From JBEKJU01 sp050011095 (GTDB taxonomy: Bacteria > Desulfobacterota > Syntrophorhabdia > Syntrophorhabdales > WCHB1-27), in the NCBI GenBank assembly GCA_050011095.1, contig JBEKJU010000153.1, forward strand, positions 1 through 15,038: DNA of 15,038 bases. The letters run 5' to 3'. A program made the position numbers and the translations under genes. The notes under the pieces are model-generated. The model did not search any database. It saw only the letters and a list, made by a program, of their open reading frames with translations, and was not told where the DNA came from. Positions 14,936-15,038 of this stretch are shown piece after piece. Each line of letters opens with the position of its first letter. The stretch's first letter is position 1.

Positions 14936-15038
14936 TTAGAATGGTCTCCCTGCCTTTTCCCAGGGCTTTTCCAACCCGTAATCCTCGGCGATGCGTTTGT
15001 AGGCGTTGTACCCGCATATCCCGTGCAATGCTCCACCC
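14936..15038 (-). CDS. C-terminal end of an unidentified protein (cut by window edge)
   Basis: The last 33 codons of a gene enter from the right edge and end in TAA at 14938-14936. The tail contains GGALHGICGYNAYKRIAEDY and then GLEKPWEKAGRPF. It is coding-like, with good codon use and tight spacing (48 bases) to the UPF0261 start, suggesting an operon. I do not recognise the family from this piece. A competing frame across the same bases gives arginine-rich, unconvincing sequence. Confidence 0.6.
   Translation of the reverse strand, partial: GGALHGICGYNAYKRIAEDYGLEKPWEKAGRPF

Overview
The window looks like a GC-rich chromosome fragment from a Gram-negative bacterium. It has a TolC/adaptor/RND export operon, a textbook sigma-54 promoter and a lipoprotein-type signal. 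The right half encodes relatives of phenylphosphate synthase, a PEP-synthase-like enzyme split into two subunits and known from anaerobic phenol degraders, next to a Tm-1-like (UPF0261) protein. This suggests an anaerobic, probably syntrophic or aromatic-degrading deltaproteobacterium (Desulfobacterota, Syntrophorhabdus-like). The taxonomic placement is inference.

Layout. 1-760: a sigma-54 promoter drives a small exported protein; its 3' end carries an in-frame duplication closed by a TGA where the first copy has TGG, then a terminator-like hairpin. 1009-6715, plus strand: a TolC-family outer-membrane channel, an RND periplasmic adaptor and an RND permease, joined by two ATGA overlaps. The adaptor is cut by one in-frame TGA where its family normally has Gly. 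7097-7489, minus strand: a free-standing swivelling phosphohistidine domain without its catalytic His, with a good sigma-70 promoter. 7490-8220: a palindromic REP-like element, a hairpin and transposase remnants. 8221-10148, plus strand: a geranylgeranyl-reductase-family flavoprotein and a broken DUF89 gene. 15038-10222, minus strand: the end of an unidentified gene, a Tm-1-like/UPF0261 protein, a PpsA-like swivel subunit with intact His, and a PpsB-like ATP-grasp subunit with a frameshift.

How they fit. The two Pps-like proteins together would make an ATP-dependent dikinase-type enzyme. The ATP-grasp subunit would phosphorylate a His on the swivel subunit, which would pass phosphate to an alcohol or phenol-like acceptor. 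No CBS-type third subunit and no UbiD-type carboxylase are visible, so the acceptor and pathway are open. A second swivel protein without the His lies elsewhere in the window, perhaps a regulatory or structural paralogue.

The window holds many disrupted genes: nonsense in the adaptor and in a transposase remnant, an internal loss plus frame change in DUF89, a frameshift in the PpsB-like gene, and a suspected start-region frameshift in the flavoprotein. Either this genome is decaying here or the assembly carries errors; the two need to be separated before reading function into the breaks.
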